DNA of 64,000 nucleotides. It comes from Pisaster brevispinus (lineage: Eukaryota; Echinodermata; Asteroidea; Forcipulatida; Asteriidae). The first letter of the stretch is position 1. Every line of letters begins with the position of its first letter. This document shows, in pieces, positions 48,976-61,531 of the stretch. The notes below the pieces were generated by a model, which had not been told where the DNA came from, made no database searches, and was given only the letters and a program-made list of their open reading frames with translations. Location of the stretch: assembly GCA_023634235.1 (NCBI GenBank), contig JAMKCF010000014.1, positions 5,407,501-5,471,500 on the forward strand. Reading direction: 5' to 3'. Made by a program: the position numbers and the translations under genes.

Positions 48976-49454
48976 ATAATTTTGATTTTTTTTTTTTACC
49001 TTTTCAATTTTTTTTTACCTGTCCCTTTAGGGGCTCCGTAGTTGTGGTTCTCAAGATATGCATTTAAAAAGATTTGGTAAAACTGCAACTTAAGGTGACG
49101 TCGTGTTACATTGATGGCCATATTTTTTTGTACACATCTCAGCTTGAGTACATCCAATAGTTCAGCTCATTTGAGAGTGTTATTATGAAAGCCTTGAAAA
49201 GTGACGTCATGTAAAACCCAATGATGTCACCGTTACAGGACCTAAAATTTAGGAATGTCTAGAATTGGCGCCCTTGATTTTAATGACGCCCTCGGTCTTA
49301 TCTTTTAAACCAGACCTTTGTCAGACTACAAAAAGTTGCCATGATTACATGTAAAAATTCAAGTTTCAAAAGTTTAAAGTTTCAAGTCAATAAAAACTTT
49401 GCAACTATGCATTTGCTTGTGAACATGGTTTGCTGAAAATAATAAGCAAAAACA

Positions 49455-49489
49455 ACAACAACAAACAACAACAACAACAACGACGACGA

Positions 49490-49577
<88 letters not shown>

Positions 49578-49616
49578 AACAACAACAACAACAACCCAAC
49601 CCAAACCAACAACAAC
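49455..49616. repeat. CAA/CGA/CGG trinucleotide microsatellite
   Basis: About 160 bp of perfect triplets grade from CAA to CGA and CGG mixtures and back to CAA. The long Arg-, Gln- or Val-rich open frames here are artefacts of the repeat. Confidence 0.95.
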
Positions 49617-49635
49617 AACAAGAACAAAAAAGTAG

Positions 49636-49775
49636 GTGTTCGGCTATTGCCCGACCACCCAAAGCCCCACAACAAAAACAATAGTTGTTCGGGCTAGAAA
49701 TATGCCCGAACACCCCCAAAACCCGTACAATAACAACAGTTGTTTGGCTGCTGCCCGAACACCTCATTACGGTTT
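49636..49775. repeat. Three GTTCGGGC...GCCCGAAC hairpin units
   Basis: Units of about 50 bp each contain an inverted pair, TGTTCGG/CCCGAACA or close, separated by 6-9 bases and followed by CACC..AAA..CAACA. Confidence 0.6.
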
Positions 49776-49994
49776 TTATTATTAGGATACAGCTCAGTAA
49801 CACGTATAAACATAGATACCAATAAACAGTAATGGTTGCCATGGTAAAAAGTGAAATCTTTAGGTACTCATGATTACGATCCTAGATAATGTTAGGGAAC
49901 CTTGGTAGCCGTTGAAAATTTATGAGCGTAAATGTAGGGGAGGGGGTCGTTTTCCCAACCCATGGTCCCTATATGGGTAACGGAGAGATGTCTC

Positions 49995-50000
49995 TTTATT
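49995..50000 (-). terminator. Candidate polyadenylation signal of the SLC16-like gene
   Basis: AATAAA on the minus strand begins two bases after the TAA stop. This would imply a very short 3' UTR, so a downstream signal may be used instead. Confidence 0.4.
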
Positions 50001-50001
50001 G

Positions 50002-53000
50002 TTATGACTCAGATGAACTGCGATGGCTTTTCTGCCGCCAATATAACCACAGTACAGCAACAACAGTCAGTGATTGTGCACCAGCCATTATACTGAAAGC
50101 CACTGTGTAGTCTCCAATAGTATCATAAATCAATCCTGGTGGACAAAAGACATACAGAAAACACACAGTAATGAATATATTGGAGCATATAGGTTAAACA
50201 TAGGGAAGATAGGTGAAACATGCGAAGTTGTATGCCGCGTGACTTGGACACTGACCGTACTCTGATTTGAGCTCCTTTTAGATGACTCTGACTCAAGTTG
50301 ATCACGTGATCAATTTCTCTGACTTAGACTCGGATTTTTCAACATTTGGATTTGACCATCTGGAATAAGATTTGACCGACTGAACTTGGACATAACGGAC
50401 TCAAACTCGACCCGAACTTGTACTGAGATTTGACCATCTGTTCTCGGACTTGAACTCGGATGTCGACTCGGATTTGCTGATCCTTTGGGTTGAGACACTT
50501 GGCTTCAGATTCGAACATCAAGCTACGGTCATGGACTCAGATTTGACTATTTGGATGGAGAGGAGACTTTTACTCGGATTCGACCATTTGGATTTAGACT
50601 TGGCCTAAGGTTTGAGCATCCTTTTCAAGTGGAAAAATGTAATGAGCCGAACGTTCAATTCATTGCAAGGACATTGTGTTCAACGCTGGACATGTACCAA
50701 GTATCATCTGGTTAGGTTGAACGACAAAGAACCCAAAGTTGTGCTCCAACAGAAATGTGCTTACTTGGAAAACTAAGTTGCAGTATTGGTGTTATCGCTG
50801 CAGACAAGACTTAGCCTTTAGTCAAGGCGCACTCGCGGCACATCCATATATCACGCACGAAAAAAAGACCAGCGCGATCGGCAAAGCTGCGAAGCGCCTT
50901 TACTAACTTGTTTTGGGGCTTTATGTTTTTCTTTACTTTTTGCTACCGATTTTGGTAGGAAAAATGTTATGCAATGAAATGAAAATGAAAATGTCCGTTG
51001 AATTTAAGCCACAGCGGTGTCCATGGTATTAGAAATGTATTGGAACGTAGATATTTTTAAATCTCACCACAGGCCGTCCTGGGTTTTCAGTCACGGCCGT
51101 TACACGACGATTCCTACGTCACCAATTAATGTATGATCATGTCTGGCCAGGCCTATGTTGCGTTTTGTTATGATTTGTCATTTTCTATTGTCAGAATTTC
51201 TTTCTTTCGGTATTCTCTTGTATAGCCTGACATCGGGCCCAAATAGTCAAATCGTCCGATTTTATGTTATCGAGTGTCAAATTACATACTTGCCAGACAG
51301 GATTACCCATCTAAATATAGAAGAGTCTAATATCTAGCTAACGGTGATTGGTTAAAACTTTTTTTTTAATATAAATATTTAATGATCATGAATTACTGAT
51401 AAGCTAAACGAGTTGGTAAAGGCGCTTCGCAGCTTCGCCGCTTGCGCTGGTCTTTTTTCGTGCGTGGCATCTGGGGTGCCGCCGCCACGTGCGCCTTGAT
51501 TAGAGGCTAACAAGACATGAACTCACCTGGAAAATATAAAAGAAGGAGTAATGTCGAACCACACGCAATTCCCAGCCATCCCATTGCATGACCCATCTCT
51601 TCTTTGCCGAATACCTTCTTAACGACAACATCTATTAGTATAGAACTCATTGAGAAAGCGTTTCCAAACACGAAAGCATTCGCAATAATCGCCCAATAAG
51701 ACATCAACCATGGATCGACAGCATAATAAATGGCAACTAAAAGTTGAGCCAAAGCAAGCCATGTGTATGTGCTGACACCGCGCACAGAATGAACCAATGG
51801 ACCAATCACAACACAAGCTACCATTCTGCCGATTCCATAAGCGACAATAAAATGCGATGCGTCTTCCAGTGTGAATTCTTTATACACAGTAATGTACTGT
51901 ACATAGTATATTATCCAAGCACCATATACCATTGTCCAAACGCCGACTAGAAGTAAAACAAGCCAGAAGGATATAGATGTTAATAAACCAAGCCGGAATG
52001 TATCTCTAGCAAATGAGTAGATTGTGGTAAAACAAGAACAGCCAAGGCGGTTGCTCTGTACCACTTTGTCGTCCCTGACCTCTTGCTCGTCGTCCGTGTG
52101 AGCTTCCTCATAACCATTTTGACTCCCTCTTGCAGCAGGTGGTTTCATTAGAGCTCCACAGACAGCGAGGTGTAAAAATAACCCTCCCAATAGTAGCATT
52201 GTTCCCCTCCAGCCGTAGATATCTAGAAAGAGCTGTATCAAGGGCACGACAGCCACAAAGACAAAGGATTCGCCCAATCCAGCCAAGCCATAGGCCAATG
52301 TGATAGATTTACTGAAATAGCTTCCGACCAGATGCTTCGTAATCACGAATGAGATGCCAATAGATGATCCTGAGTATTAACAAACACAAGTAAATAATGT
52401 GAATAGAGAAAAGAGCGGCTAAGAGCACCGGACTCAAAGTTTGGTGCTTCTGAGCAGCTGAGTTGGGTTTGCATCCCGGTCGTGAAACTTGTGCCCTTAA
52501 CTCTTGGTGTTGTTTGAATTTTAAAATTACACAAACTATTTAGGGAGGAATGACAATAGCCAACTCATTATGTATATTATGTTAATTAGCTGTGGGGGTA
52601 AATTACTTCCAGAATGAATGAAGAACACACCAGTGGCCACACTGACTTTATTGCAAGCAAGGACCTGCAATAAATTCAGTGTGGTCACTTGCCAAGTGGT
52701 TATTCATGAGCTGGGCCTAGCAATGCTGTTGTACTGGACCAAGCCAAAAAACAAAACAAAACCCTGAATTGCCTGGTATCAGCTGTCCCCTGAGGCAAGG
52801 TGAGATTACCCTGGTTAGTCTAACCCCATTAAATGTTGACAGACACATGGCTGGTCGTTTACAAATACCTCCTGGGCCAGGAAAAAATTTCTTTAAAGGG
52901 ATATGTCCTTTTTTTCTATTTGGGAGGTATTCCCATGCCCAACTCATTTAACTAAGGACAGTTGCTTTGACCTTCGAATGAGACATTAAGCCTTAGGTCC

Positions 53001-56000
53001 CGTGTACTAGGATGTGGTAGCGCACTTAAAAGAACCCAGATCGCTTATCGTTGAAGAGAAGGGGTCAACCTCGGTGTTTCTGGTTCACATTGCAAGCACC
53101 CAAGTTAAAAGGTTTCCTCAGGTTTACGAGCTACAATTATTTACTTCACATAATGAGGCATCCTTGCTTGGTTTCGTTACCAGAAAAATATAATAACAAT
53201 AATTCACCAACAATTATGATTCAAACAGGAATATAAAAATAAAAAAATTAAACTAACTTTCAACGAGCTGCTTAATTTGTGGCGTAATGTTAACTAGACG
53301 AGTCAATTCAGGAAGATGGCATATAGACAGTGTAAGTCTTGCGCGTTTCCTTTGCGTGTTAAAGCACGTACGTAGGACCAAAGTGGTCCCCAACATGTTC
53401 GGATACGTGCGAGACTTGCACAGTCAATAACTGTACTAGTATTTCATCACAAGGTCTTGGTTTCTTAAAAATAAGACCAGTGACACTTTTTTTTTTTTTT
53501 GAACTAAACGTAGTATCTCACATACAGTTATTGTGTCCAACAAACTGTGTTGGACACCATGGTCTGTGTTTGATGCGAACAAACGATATACGGTATTTCA
53601 CTATTTTTTCCGGTTGATGCCAGTATATTGGTTTATTTTTGATTGTTTGCATAAAAAAGTCCCCAAACTTCGCTAGTTCAACCTTTTTTCTGTAATGATC
53701 CCGCAATCCTACTTACCTGTAAATACGGTGAGGATAAAGCTAATGGCGTATAAACTGGACAGAAAAGACGCAGTTATCATGGAGACACCAGCAACTAAAC
53801 CACTCACTGTCAACACAGTCCTGGCTGAAAATCTCTCTTTTAGTGGCGTTGCTAAGATGCCTATTAGGAATAAGAAAGTTTGTCATAAGAAAAAAGGATT
53901 TAAAAAAAGAAAGGAAACATTCTCACGAGGAGACGTTAACAAGATAGGCCCCTATGTAACAGCAGAAACAGTGGGTAAATGTGGCAGGTTATTCTGGTCA
54001 ACCGCATATTGTTGCACGTCTGAACCCGTTGAACTAAAAGAGTTTGTCGCCTCACCTGCCGGTTTATCTAGCTCGGAAGACCTTCACGATGATATATATA
54101 CTGCCAAAAAAAAAAACATTCTGTGGTTCATGACTTATAATTTCTCCCATTTATTATAATTTGTTTATTTTGTTGTAATTCGATACTTAATGATCAAGGT
54201 CAATGGTGTTCCATTATGCGTAAGATCTACACAGTTTTTGAGCTTTCGATGGTGCTGAATGATCTTGAATGTACCAGTTATGATGCTCGAGATGTGAATT
54301 TTTGAAGATTTAGTGCCCCAACTATGGCATCGATGACGTCTTCGTAAAGATTGCACTGTAAACTTAATATGTTACTTAAGACTCAAGACATTCAAGCTTG
54401 TTTAGTTAATAGCTCTTAAGAGAAGTTTCAGTGGAAAAGCGCGACATCTCTCAGCTTCCGGTTTCTTACCAGATGTAAAGGTCAAATTGGGTCAGACCTT
54501 TTGAAACATTTATTTAACCCAACCAGACCATAATTGTTAATGCTGCATTCTTTCACCACCAGTTTGTCGGACTTTTTCTTCTTGGCTCACATTGTGGAAA
54601 AAATCTAGTGTGAGCTGTTACCACGGCTACCTTTTGTTTGACTTTGTATAAAACCTGGTAAAAGATTTGATTGATTTACATCTTTGTCTTTTTCAACGAA
54701 TCCTGAACTTTTGTGTTTGAATGATTTGTTTTGTTTTCAAACAATGCGGTGTGTCACAAAATATTATTAAATGCATGGTGCGCCCTAAAAACGGATTGGT
54801 TGAAAAAAATACCAATCTAATTGGTTGACCCCGGATTGGTTGTTTTTCACCAATATATTGGTTAACCAGTGACCAATTTGTTGGTTGTTCACCAACCAAT
54901 CCTTTTGGTTCAGCCATAAACCAATCCTTTAACCATTTTATTGGTCAAAAGTGACCAATATGTTGGTTGCTCAGCAACCAATAACAATGGTTGATCAATA
55001 AACCAATCTTTTAACCAATATGTTAGTCAAAAGTGACCAATATGTTGGTTGCTCGGCAACCAATCACATTGGTTCAGCCATAAACCAATCCGTTAACCAA
55101 TATATTGGTCAAAGGTGAAAACAAATGTTGGTTGCTCAGCAACCAGTCACATTGGTTGAGCAATAAACCAATCCGTTAACCAATATATCGGTCAATAGTG
55201 ACCAATATGTTGGTTGCTCGGTAACCAGTCTCATTGGTTGAGCAATAAACCAATATATTGTTCATTAGTGACAAATATGTTGGTTGCTTGGCAACAAATC
55301 ACATTTGTTCAGCCATAAATCAATCCGTAAACCAATACATTGGTCAAAAGTGACCAATATATTGGTTGTCCATCAACTAATCACATTGGTTCAGTCATCA
55401 ACCAATGATTTGACCTTTAGGCCTACATTGGTCAATAGTGACTAATGTCATGATTGTCAAGCAGTCAATCACATTATTTCATGAACTATTCTTTTTGGTT
55501 GACCTTGCCACAACTCATGACCGATGTAGGTTGGTTGTCAACGAACCGTGCAATGGTTCATGTCAGCAAAGAACCAATTCTTATTGGTTAGTTGTCGAGC
55601 AACCCGTCAAAATGGGTCAGCAGTTAACCAATCTGCAGTGATTAACATTGGAATAGTGACCAAAAGGAAGCCACCAATCACTTGGGTTCAGCAATTGGAT
55701 ATTGGGTCACACCAACACTCATTGGTTTTAACCAATACCATTGGTCAACTAGTAGCCAGTTATTAGGTTGGTTTTTCGGTAAACAGTCACACTGGTTCAA
55801 CCATGGAGGAAGGAAACACATCCTCCATGGTTCAACCACCAACCAATCCTTAATGGTTGCCTATAGAGTAGGACAGAATCGACTATTTTGGAATTTGTGT
55901 GTGTGTGGGTGTTTAAACTTACAGGGTACTTTTAACAATAGAACAATGCTACCCCACAAGGTTTTCTTTGTTCAAGTGGTACCCCACAGAGGATTTCTTC

Positions 56001-59000
56001 AGAAAAGGGAATAATAGAACAACTGAATGGAAGTACCCCGTAACTGCCATATGTAAGGGTGTGTGTGGGGGGGGGGGCAGCCCCTGCCCCCTTTTTGTAA
56101 TGCAGCCAAAGGAAAATAATGAAATTGTAGTGGAAATTAAATGTATTTTGCCTATACTATTCAGTCCATCATATCATTGTAGGGACCTGCTCGGCTAGCT
56201 TAATTAAGTAGTGGTTTGTTCCACCCCCTAAAATTTGAACAGCAGCAACCCCATTTTCAAGAGCCAAACTCAGACCCCCAGCAGTGCAGACAGTCTGGAA
56301 GTAGATACTTTCCACCCAGCCAGCCACATTGTGGATGACTGTTGGTGAGAAAGCATAGAACAAAAGTGATTCACCAGAACTTGTTCATCATCCTTTTTCT
56401 TACAGGTATGTTGATATTCATAATTTTCTATTTATCAAGTATACCATTTGTGTAGGACATAGATCACTTTAGTGCCATTCTTGTATATTCCTCTTTCAGT
56501 ATAAGTACACTTTTTTGATAAACTTTTGTGAGACTTCTAATAAAACTGCTATCATTGAAATGTGTGTTGTAAAGATATACTAAGATAGCTGGAGAAGCTA
56601 TAAGTATAACTTCATCTTCAAACTTCCCTTACTTCCAAAGATACTTTGGCTTACATATTTGAGTACTTAAAAGTCCAAGGTTTATAGCATTTAATTATTG
56701 TAAGATTTTTGTTAAACTAATTTTCCAACTAAATGTATAAGCTTGGGAAATGTCAGGTTAGTTTGTAGTTGTGTATGGATAGGGTAACACACAGAGTCCG
56801 CCCACATTGCGTAGTCCCAGGCTTGACCAGTGATAGTCTGAGCGGCACCACAACAGGTGGTACAGTAATTAACTTCAAGCTCTAGGGATATGGTCAGGGG
56901 TGATCTGGAGAATAAGGATAGCTTTGGATAGCCACTCTGCCTGAACAACTTTTTTGTTTCACTCTTTAAAAGGTAAGTGCCAGGGTTAGTAACCAGTTGC
57001 AGAGTTTTCCCAGTCAGCTTTTGTTTATAACAACCAAATTAACTAAGGACCAGTGGTCTTTCTTTCTGTGACAAATACTATGTTTTTCTTTATCCACCTC
57101 CTTTATGTATTTCTTTATGTCAGTTTCTACCAGCCGTTTTCAAAACTAAGACTGTTTATGTGGCGTCGTTATTGTCAGTAGCTATTTTAAGTAACGCATG
57201 CAGTCAGGTTGTTTTGACCTTCAGGGTTTTTCTCCAAATTGTATTGTTGATACATAATAGATTTGAGTGTACTTTGGCGATAGATTTTGTAATGTTTCTT
57301 TAAAGATCGCTTGAAGGAAGTTTAGAATTGTTTCTGGTATGACCACAAGCTAGTGATGTTGTTAAAGTACTTATTTATGCACCCCTCTTCATTAAAAGGA
57401 CACACCGGCTTACTGTTTACCTAATTTAGTGATGTGGAATGACATTGACAGACAATAATTTTTAGATGGTTGCTGTAAAAAAAAATCATCAAAATATCAC
57501 GTAGTTAACGAAAAATGTGGAAAAAACAAAACGCGGTCAAAGGTGAGCTTATATACGCTTTTCCAGCCGTTGCAACTGTCAAGTTTACGTGACAATGTTG
57601 CGCAATGTTGTAAGTAGACTGGTGCTCTGTTTACGTATTAATTATAAAAATGGCGAGGCATGAGGATCCAGACTTCATATCCATCAAGCACAAATTTACG
57701 TGTAAATAAAAAACAGACATAACGGACGTCAGTAGTCCTAGTCGAAGTCCTATTGCGGTCGTAACCAGTAAACAGTAATTGGTTACGACCGCGAAAACGC
57801 ACTCCAACCTGTATTCTGAGTACGACAACCTGGACGAACTTACTTGCAATGGAGAACGTTTCTTCGACATCCAAGGATCGGTACAAAAAACATCGCAAGG
57901 AAAAACACCCAGAAGGTGGTCCAACGAAAAGTAAAAAGTAAAAAAAACACGATAAATCCAAAGGGAAAGCCAGCAAAAGCAGCACCGCAGCCATCGGTGT
58001 TTTGTTTTTTTGCGGATTGGGGAGTGGACATTGTGCAGCTATCATAGAAGTAGACCAGTTTTATGGGATAAACATTCCCCGTCGTCGTCCCGCGTGTGTA
58101 GCGCAGGCAACACGTTACAATAGTTAGGGGTACAGACTAAAACCCTCCTAAAATAAACGTAATTGTTGGTCTGGCTCCCTACCCCTCCGACAAGCTCCCA
58201 AGCTCACGGCTAGACCGGCAAGCTGGGGAGTTCATGCCCCCGGGGCTTGTCTCTCTGGCCCCACGAGACACGGCACCGGCTGTACGGGATATGCCCCAAG
58301 GTTTACGTTCCGCTAGCTCCCACGCTGGTGCGCCGTAAAACAAGCTTCGGTTGCACGGACTCTCTGAATGCGAATCTTACGTTCGATTTTTCATCATTAT
58401 TTACAAATTGTATCAATAATCTGAATACATAGTCTTTTTTCGTCAAATACTCATGAATAATTGTTTAAAAAATCAGATTTAAATTTGGTTCAGTAATATA
58501 CTTTTTATACGGCTGGAAGTAAAACTAACACCGAAGATCACGTGATTTATCCGCTCGAAAACGGCAGAATTTGATGGTTTATTTTAGGAACCGTTCTTCT
58601 CCATTCCTGGAAGACCTTTAGAGCCATAGTTTAGCCTATTTTGTAGCCCAAATAGCCCAACGAAGCCGGTGTGCCCCTCTTCATTAATTCATGATTGCTT
58701 CTTTGCAGAAGGGGAAAAGTGGAAGCCGAGTATAGCGAAGGGACGGAAAGCCTTCATTGATCCGAAGAAGGTATGGTACCGTTGAAGATAATATTGTTTT
58801 AGGAGGTTTTGTTTATAGAGTGCATGCAATATTTTAAGTGCCACCTCGTAACATGGACAGGGTTACCAATAACACACGTCAATCTGCATGAAATTTTAAA
58901 CTTGCAATACCCTATCTGATACCCCTAGTACAAAGTTAAGGAAAAGGGGACCCGTTTAATTATACACAGTTAATGCTTTGCAAGTTGATATGTGATATGT

Positions 59001-61332
59001 TGCTACTACAGTACATGTAGGGCCTATATGATATCTTACATTATGTGAAGCTGGCTGACTGAAAACTGGAACCTATTTCAACAGTTTAACAATTCAGCGT
59101 TTCAAGTTTGATAATATAATGAACTTTGCATTTCAGTGTGGAACAGACCTTCCTGGCTACATCAAGAAAACGGATGCGGAATGCAGGAAGAGTGGAGTAA
59201 CAAGGCAACCCCAAGTCCTCTTTCTAGGAAACTCAGTTCTAGATGCCGATGAATTTTTTGTTCTATACAATGAGGTAATATATGAGGTGGAATTGCTTGT
59301 GAAGGCAGTTGACATATGTTTTAAAGTATTCTTTGTTTTCGATGCCCAGTATCCCTCAGAGGCGGTTGATATTTTGACCTTTACTCCTATGATGTTGTAC
59401 CCCCACGGGTCAGGGAGCTTTAAGGACAGATCTCAACTGCCGTCACAAGGGGTTCCACCTCTAGAACCTCTTAACTCTTTCAGTGCCCGCCTTTTTGTGT
59501 TTGAACCTAAAATGCCCAGCTTTTTTAGGTTTTTCAAAATTCTGTTAATTTTTTTAAAAAGTCTTTCTCACCAAACAACATATGTCTTGCTGATTTGTGT
59601 TGCCTTGGTACAAAATGTACATCCCAAAGTCAATAGTATTTCTCGTTAGAGTGATAATGCCCTCTCATGATAACATGTACATTATGGGTCGTACATGTAC
59701 GATTGATGACACGTTTTGAGTAAATAAAAAAGATTGTACATGTACGATAATGGCGCTTTCGGAATACATAAAATAGATCGTACATGTACGACCTTTGCAC
59801 TGAAAGAGTTAAGACCTACCTAGTACCTCTTAAGACATATTTTTAATAAATTTCATTAAGGGGAACAAAATTGTCTGACACTTAAAGTAAATGTTAACTT
59901 TTGCGTGGGAGAGAACATGGACAAAGACTATAGTGGCAGAACGGTCTTTTGCGACTGTCGATTGCAACTGTTTAAAATTAAAAATTGTAACCAAGCCTGG
60001 AATGACATGAAGGCCACGGAGGCCATGACCTCTTTTGACCCTGGTTCTAGCCTTTTGGCCCCTTCAACATTTTCCCATTGACATGTAAGATTTTCCAATG
60101 GAAGTGCCTTTTGCAAAATGAAAATGGCCTTGCCCTCAAAAAGATGAAATTCCAGGCTTGTGTAATCCTGTTCTTTGATCTTATTAAATTTTCACTCCAG
60201 TACAGAGAGCAATAATATTTTATCTTTAATTGATTAAACTCTCAACTGTGTAATCTCGGTGTGTGAATTGCCAATGTATGAACTGATATTCTTTTAAATA
60301 AACTAAACAAGTATAGGATCATAGGATGAACCCCATACAGTAAATGTTTTGGTCTATTAAATCATATTTTTGTTCTGTAAACAAATTAAACCAAACCACT
60401 TGGCAGTTTCAACCAATACAGTATTGGTCATTCCAACATTCTTTAACCAATAACATTGGTCATTTCAACCAATATAATTGGTCATCTTTAACCTATAAGA
60501 ATGGTCATTCCAACCATTTTTGGGGGTCAAACTTGACCAAAGAGATTGGTCATTCCAACCATTATAAATGGTTATATTTGACCAATAACATTGGTCATTC
60601 TAACCAATATAATTGGTGACATATTGGTCAAAAAGTTAACCAATCAAGATTGGTTAAAAAACAACCAAGACATGTTGGTTAGTGTTCTAACCAATATAAA
60701 GTGGTTGAAAAACAAACCATTTAAGATTGGTTGAAAAGTTAACCAATATAGATTGTTTACAAAAACAAAAACAACCAAGACATGTTGGTTAGTGTTTTAA
60801 CCATTAAAATTGGTTGCAAAATCAAACCATTTCAGATTGGTTATTTTAACCAATAGATTGTTGGACACATATCGACAGTACCAACCACATTGGTTGAATT
60901 TGACCAATATATTGGTTATTTCAACCAATCTGTTTTTAGGGTGTGGGAATTAAAGTCCGGCGGTCGTTTTTGATTTTGTGTTTTCATCCCGTTTTTAGAG
61001 ATTCAAACTCTACTAAGGTTTTTATTTTATTAAATAGACCACATGGGAAATCTAAGTAACTTTGGATTGGAAGAAACATTGACTAGTTTATCGAACTAAC
61101 CTGAGATTTGTGCACCCGCTTCTACAAAAGCAACCATCCAGCCAATTAACCAAGTCGAAGTGACGAACTGTTCTTGTAGGGTAGGTAACATCATACCAAG
61201 ACCTTTTAAAATAATACTCCACGCTACCTTGGTTGTAAATAAACCTAACACAGCAATCCAACCATGAAGACCACCATCTCGTAAACTATCAATTGAAGTG
61301 TGCAAAACGCGTTCAAAGCAACCAGGATCCAT
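50002..61332 (-). CDS. SLC16/monocarboxylate-transporter-like MFS protein, complete four-exon gene
   Basis: The coding exons on the minus strand are 61332-61101, 53860-53717, 52369-51527 and 50135-50002. The phases agree, giving 450 aa. The protein begins MDPGCF; an in-frame Met 57 bases upstream is an alternative start. The family signature DGG..GW opens transmembrane segment 1. The second exon holds the loop and helices 3-4 (PLKERFSARTVL). The third has QLFLDIYGWRG, CGALMKPP, an acidic cytoplasmic loop (HTDDEQEVRDD) and helices 7-11. The last supplies GLIYDTIGDY and the final helix, ending in a basic then Ser-rich tail. SLC16 members move monocarboxylates, aromatic amino acids or related solutes across the plasma membrane; the substrate cannot be read from sequence. 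The first intron is 7.2 kb, mostly a foldback element. Confidence 0.9.
50288..50615. repeat. Degenerate repeat of ACTCGGATTTGACCATCTGG type
   Basis: The phrases GATTTGACCAT, GACTTGGACT and ACTCGGATT recur about every 20-30 bp over some 330 bp, with heavy divergence. It lies in the last intron of the SLC16-like gene. Confidence 0.6.
50811..51510. mobile_element. 700-bp TIR element with CAAGAC target duplication
   Basis: The ends TTAGCCTTTAGTCAAGGCGC and GCGCCTTGATTAGAGGCTAA are inverted repeats. A longer inner inverted stretch (CGCACGAAAAAAAGACCAGC and its mirror, with GAAGCGCCTTTAC) extends the arms to about 95 bp. CAAGAC stands directly outside both ends (50805-50810 and 51511-51516), a perfect 6-bp target duplication. 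No transposase is seen. The element lies in the last intron of the SLC16-like gene, with 14 bp of intron between its edge and the splice junction at 51527. Confidence 0.8.
52402..52512 (+). repeat. tRNA-derived SINE family B, 5' half
   Basis: The head AGAGCGGCTAAGAGCACCGG, the B-box-like GTTTGCATCCCGG and the start of the body match family B. The continuation is found at 52945-53115, so the element appears split by about 430 bp of other sequence. Confidence 0.5.
52945..53115 (+). repeat. tRNA-derived SINE family B, 3' half
   Basis: The segment TTCGAATGAGACATTAAGCC ... GTGTTTCTGGTTCACATTGC continues the family B body interrupted at 52512. Between them lies an inverted pair, AGTGGCCACACTGA and TCAGTGTGGTCACT (about 52630-52690). 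Confidence 0.5.
53322..53428. mobile_element. Short hairpin MITE with TAGACAGTG inverted ends, copy 3
   Basis: At about 107 bp this is the most compact copy of the family seen at 77-693 and 5052-5491. Its ends are TAGACAGTGTAAGTCTTGCG and GTGCGAGACTTGCACAGTC, with the palindromic centre GGACCAAAGTGGTCC. It lies in the second intron of the SLC16-like gene. Confidence 0.6.
54783..60941. mobile_element. 6.2-kb foldback element with AACCAATATATTGGT arrays
   Basis: The outer ends CCCTAAAAACGGATTGGTTG and CAACCAATCTGTTTTTAGGG are inverted repeats. Each arm is an array of palindromic units such as CCAATATATTGG and GGTTGCTCAGCAACC: about 1.1 kb on the left (54783-55870) and about 0.55 kb on the right (60395-60941). 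The 4.5-kb interior is largely single-copy in appearance and includes a small spliced reading frame (57849-59649). It fills most of the first intron of the SLC16-like gene. No clear target-site duplication was found. Confidence 0.75.
57849..59649 (+). CDS. Unrecognised three-exon reading frame inside the foldback element
   Basis: Three exons join in frame across GT-AG introns: 57849-57930 (ATG in a good context, Lys-rich MENVSSTSKDRYKKHRK), 58709-58770 (KWKPSIAKGRKAFIDPKK) and 59137 onward (CGTDLPGYIKKTDAECRK ... NSVLDADEFFVLYNE). The last can stop at a GTAATA donor at 59275 or read on to 59649. The read-through part contains VDICFKVFFVFDAQYPSE, a phrase I associate with uncharacterised, possibly transposon-linked animal proteins. 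That link is from memory only. No catalytic motif is visible. It runs antisense to the SLC16-like gene and could be cargo or a remnant of the element's own protein. Confidence 0.4.
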
Positions 61333-61531
61333 TTTGGAACGACTCTCACAGTCTATGAATAACTTGAGTTGAATAATCCCGGCAATCATCTGTTAAGAGC
61401 TGCCAAAATACAAAGGTCAAACGGGTCAACATCAATGAACCGTGAATAAAGAAAACCAAACGTTGTAAAATATTTACAGTTTTTTTGGTGTGTTCAGGTT
61501 CGGGAAAAAAACATATATATGTATATTTATG

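Noticed and set aside
49382..49842. Long Arg-, Ser- or Val-rich open frames.
   Set aside because: They come from the CAA/CGA/CGG microsatellite and exist in several frames at once.
57638..58045. Minus-strand open frames of 97-135 codons with hydrophobic stretches.
   Set aside because: They are antisense to the plus-strand frame starting at 57849, lack splice support and do not match the transporter.
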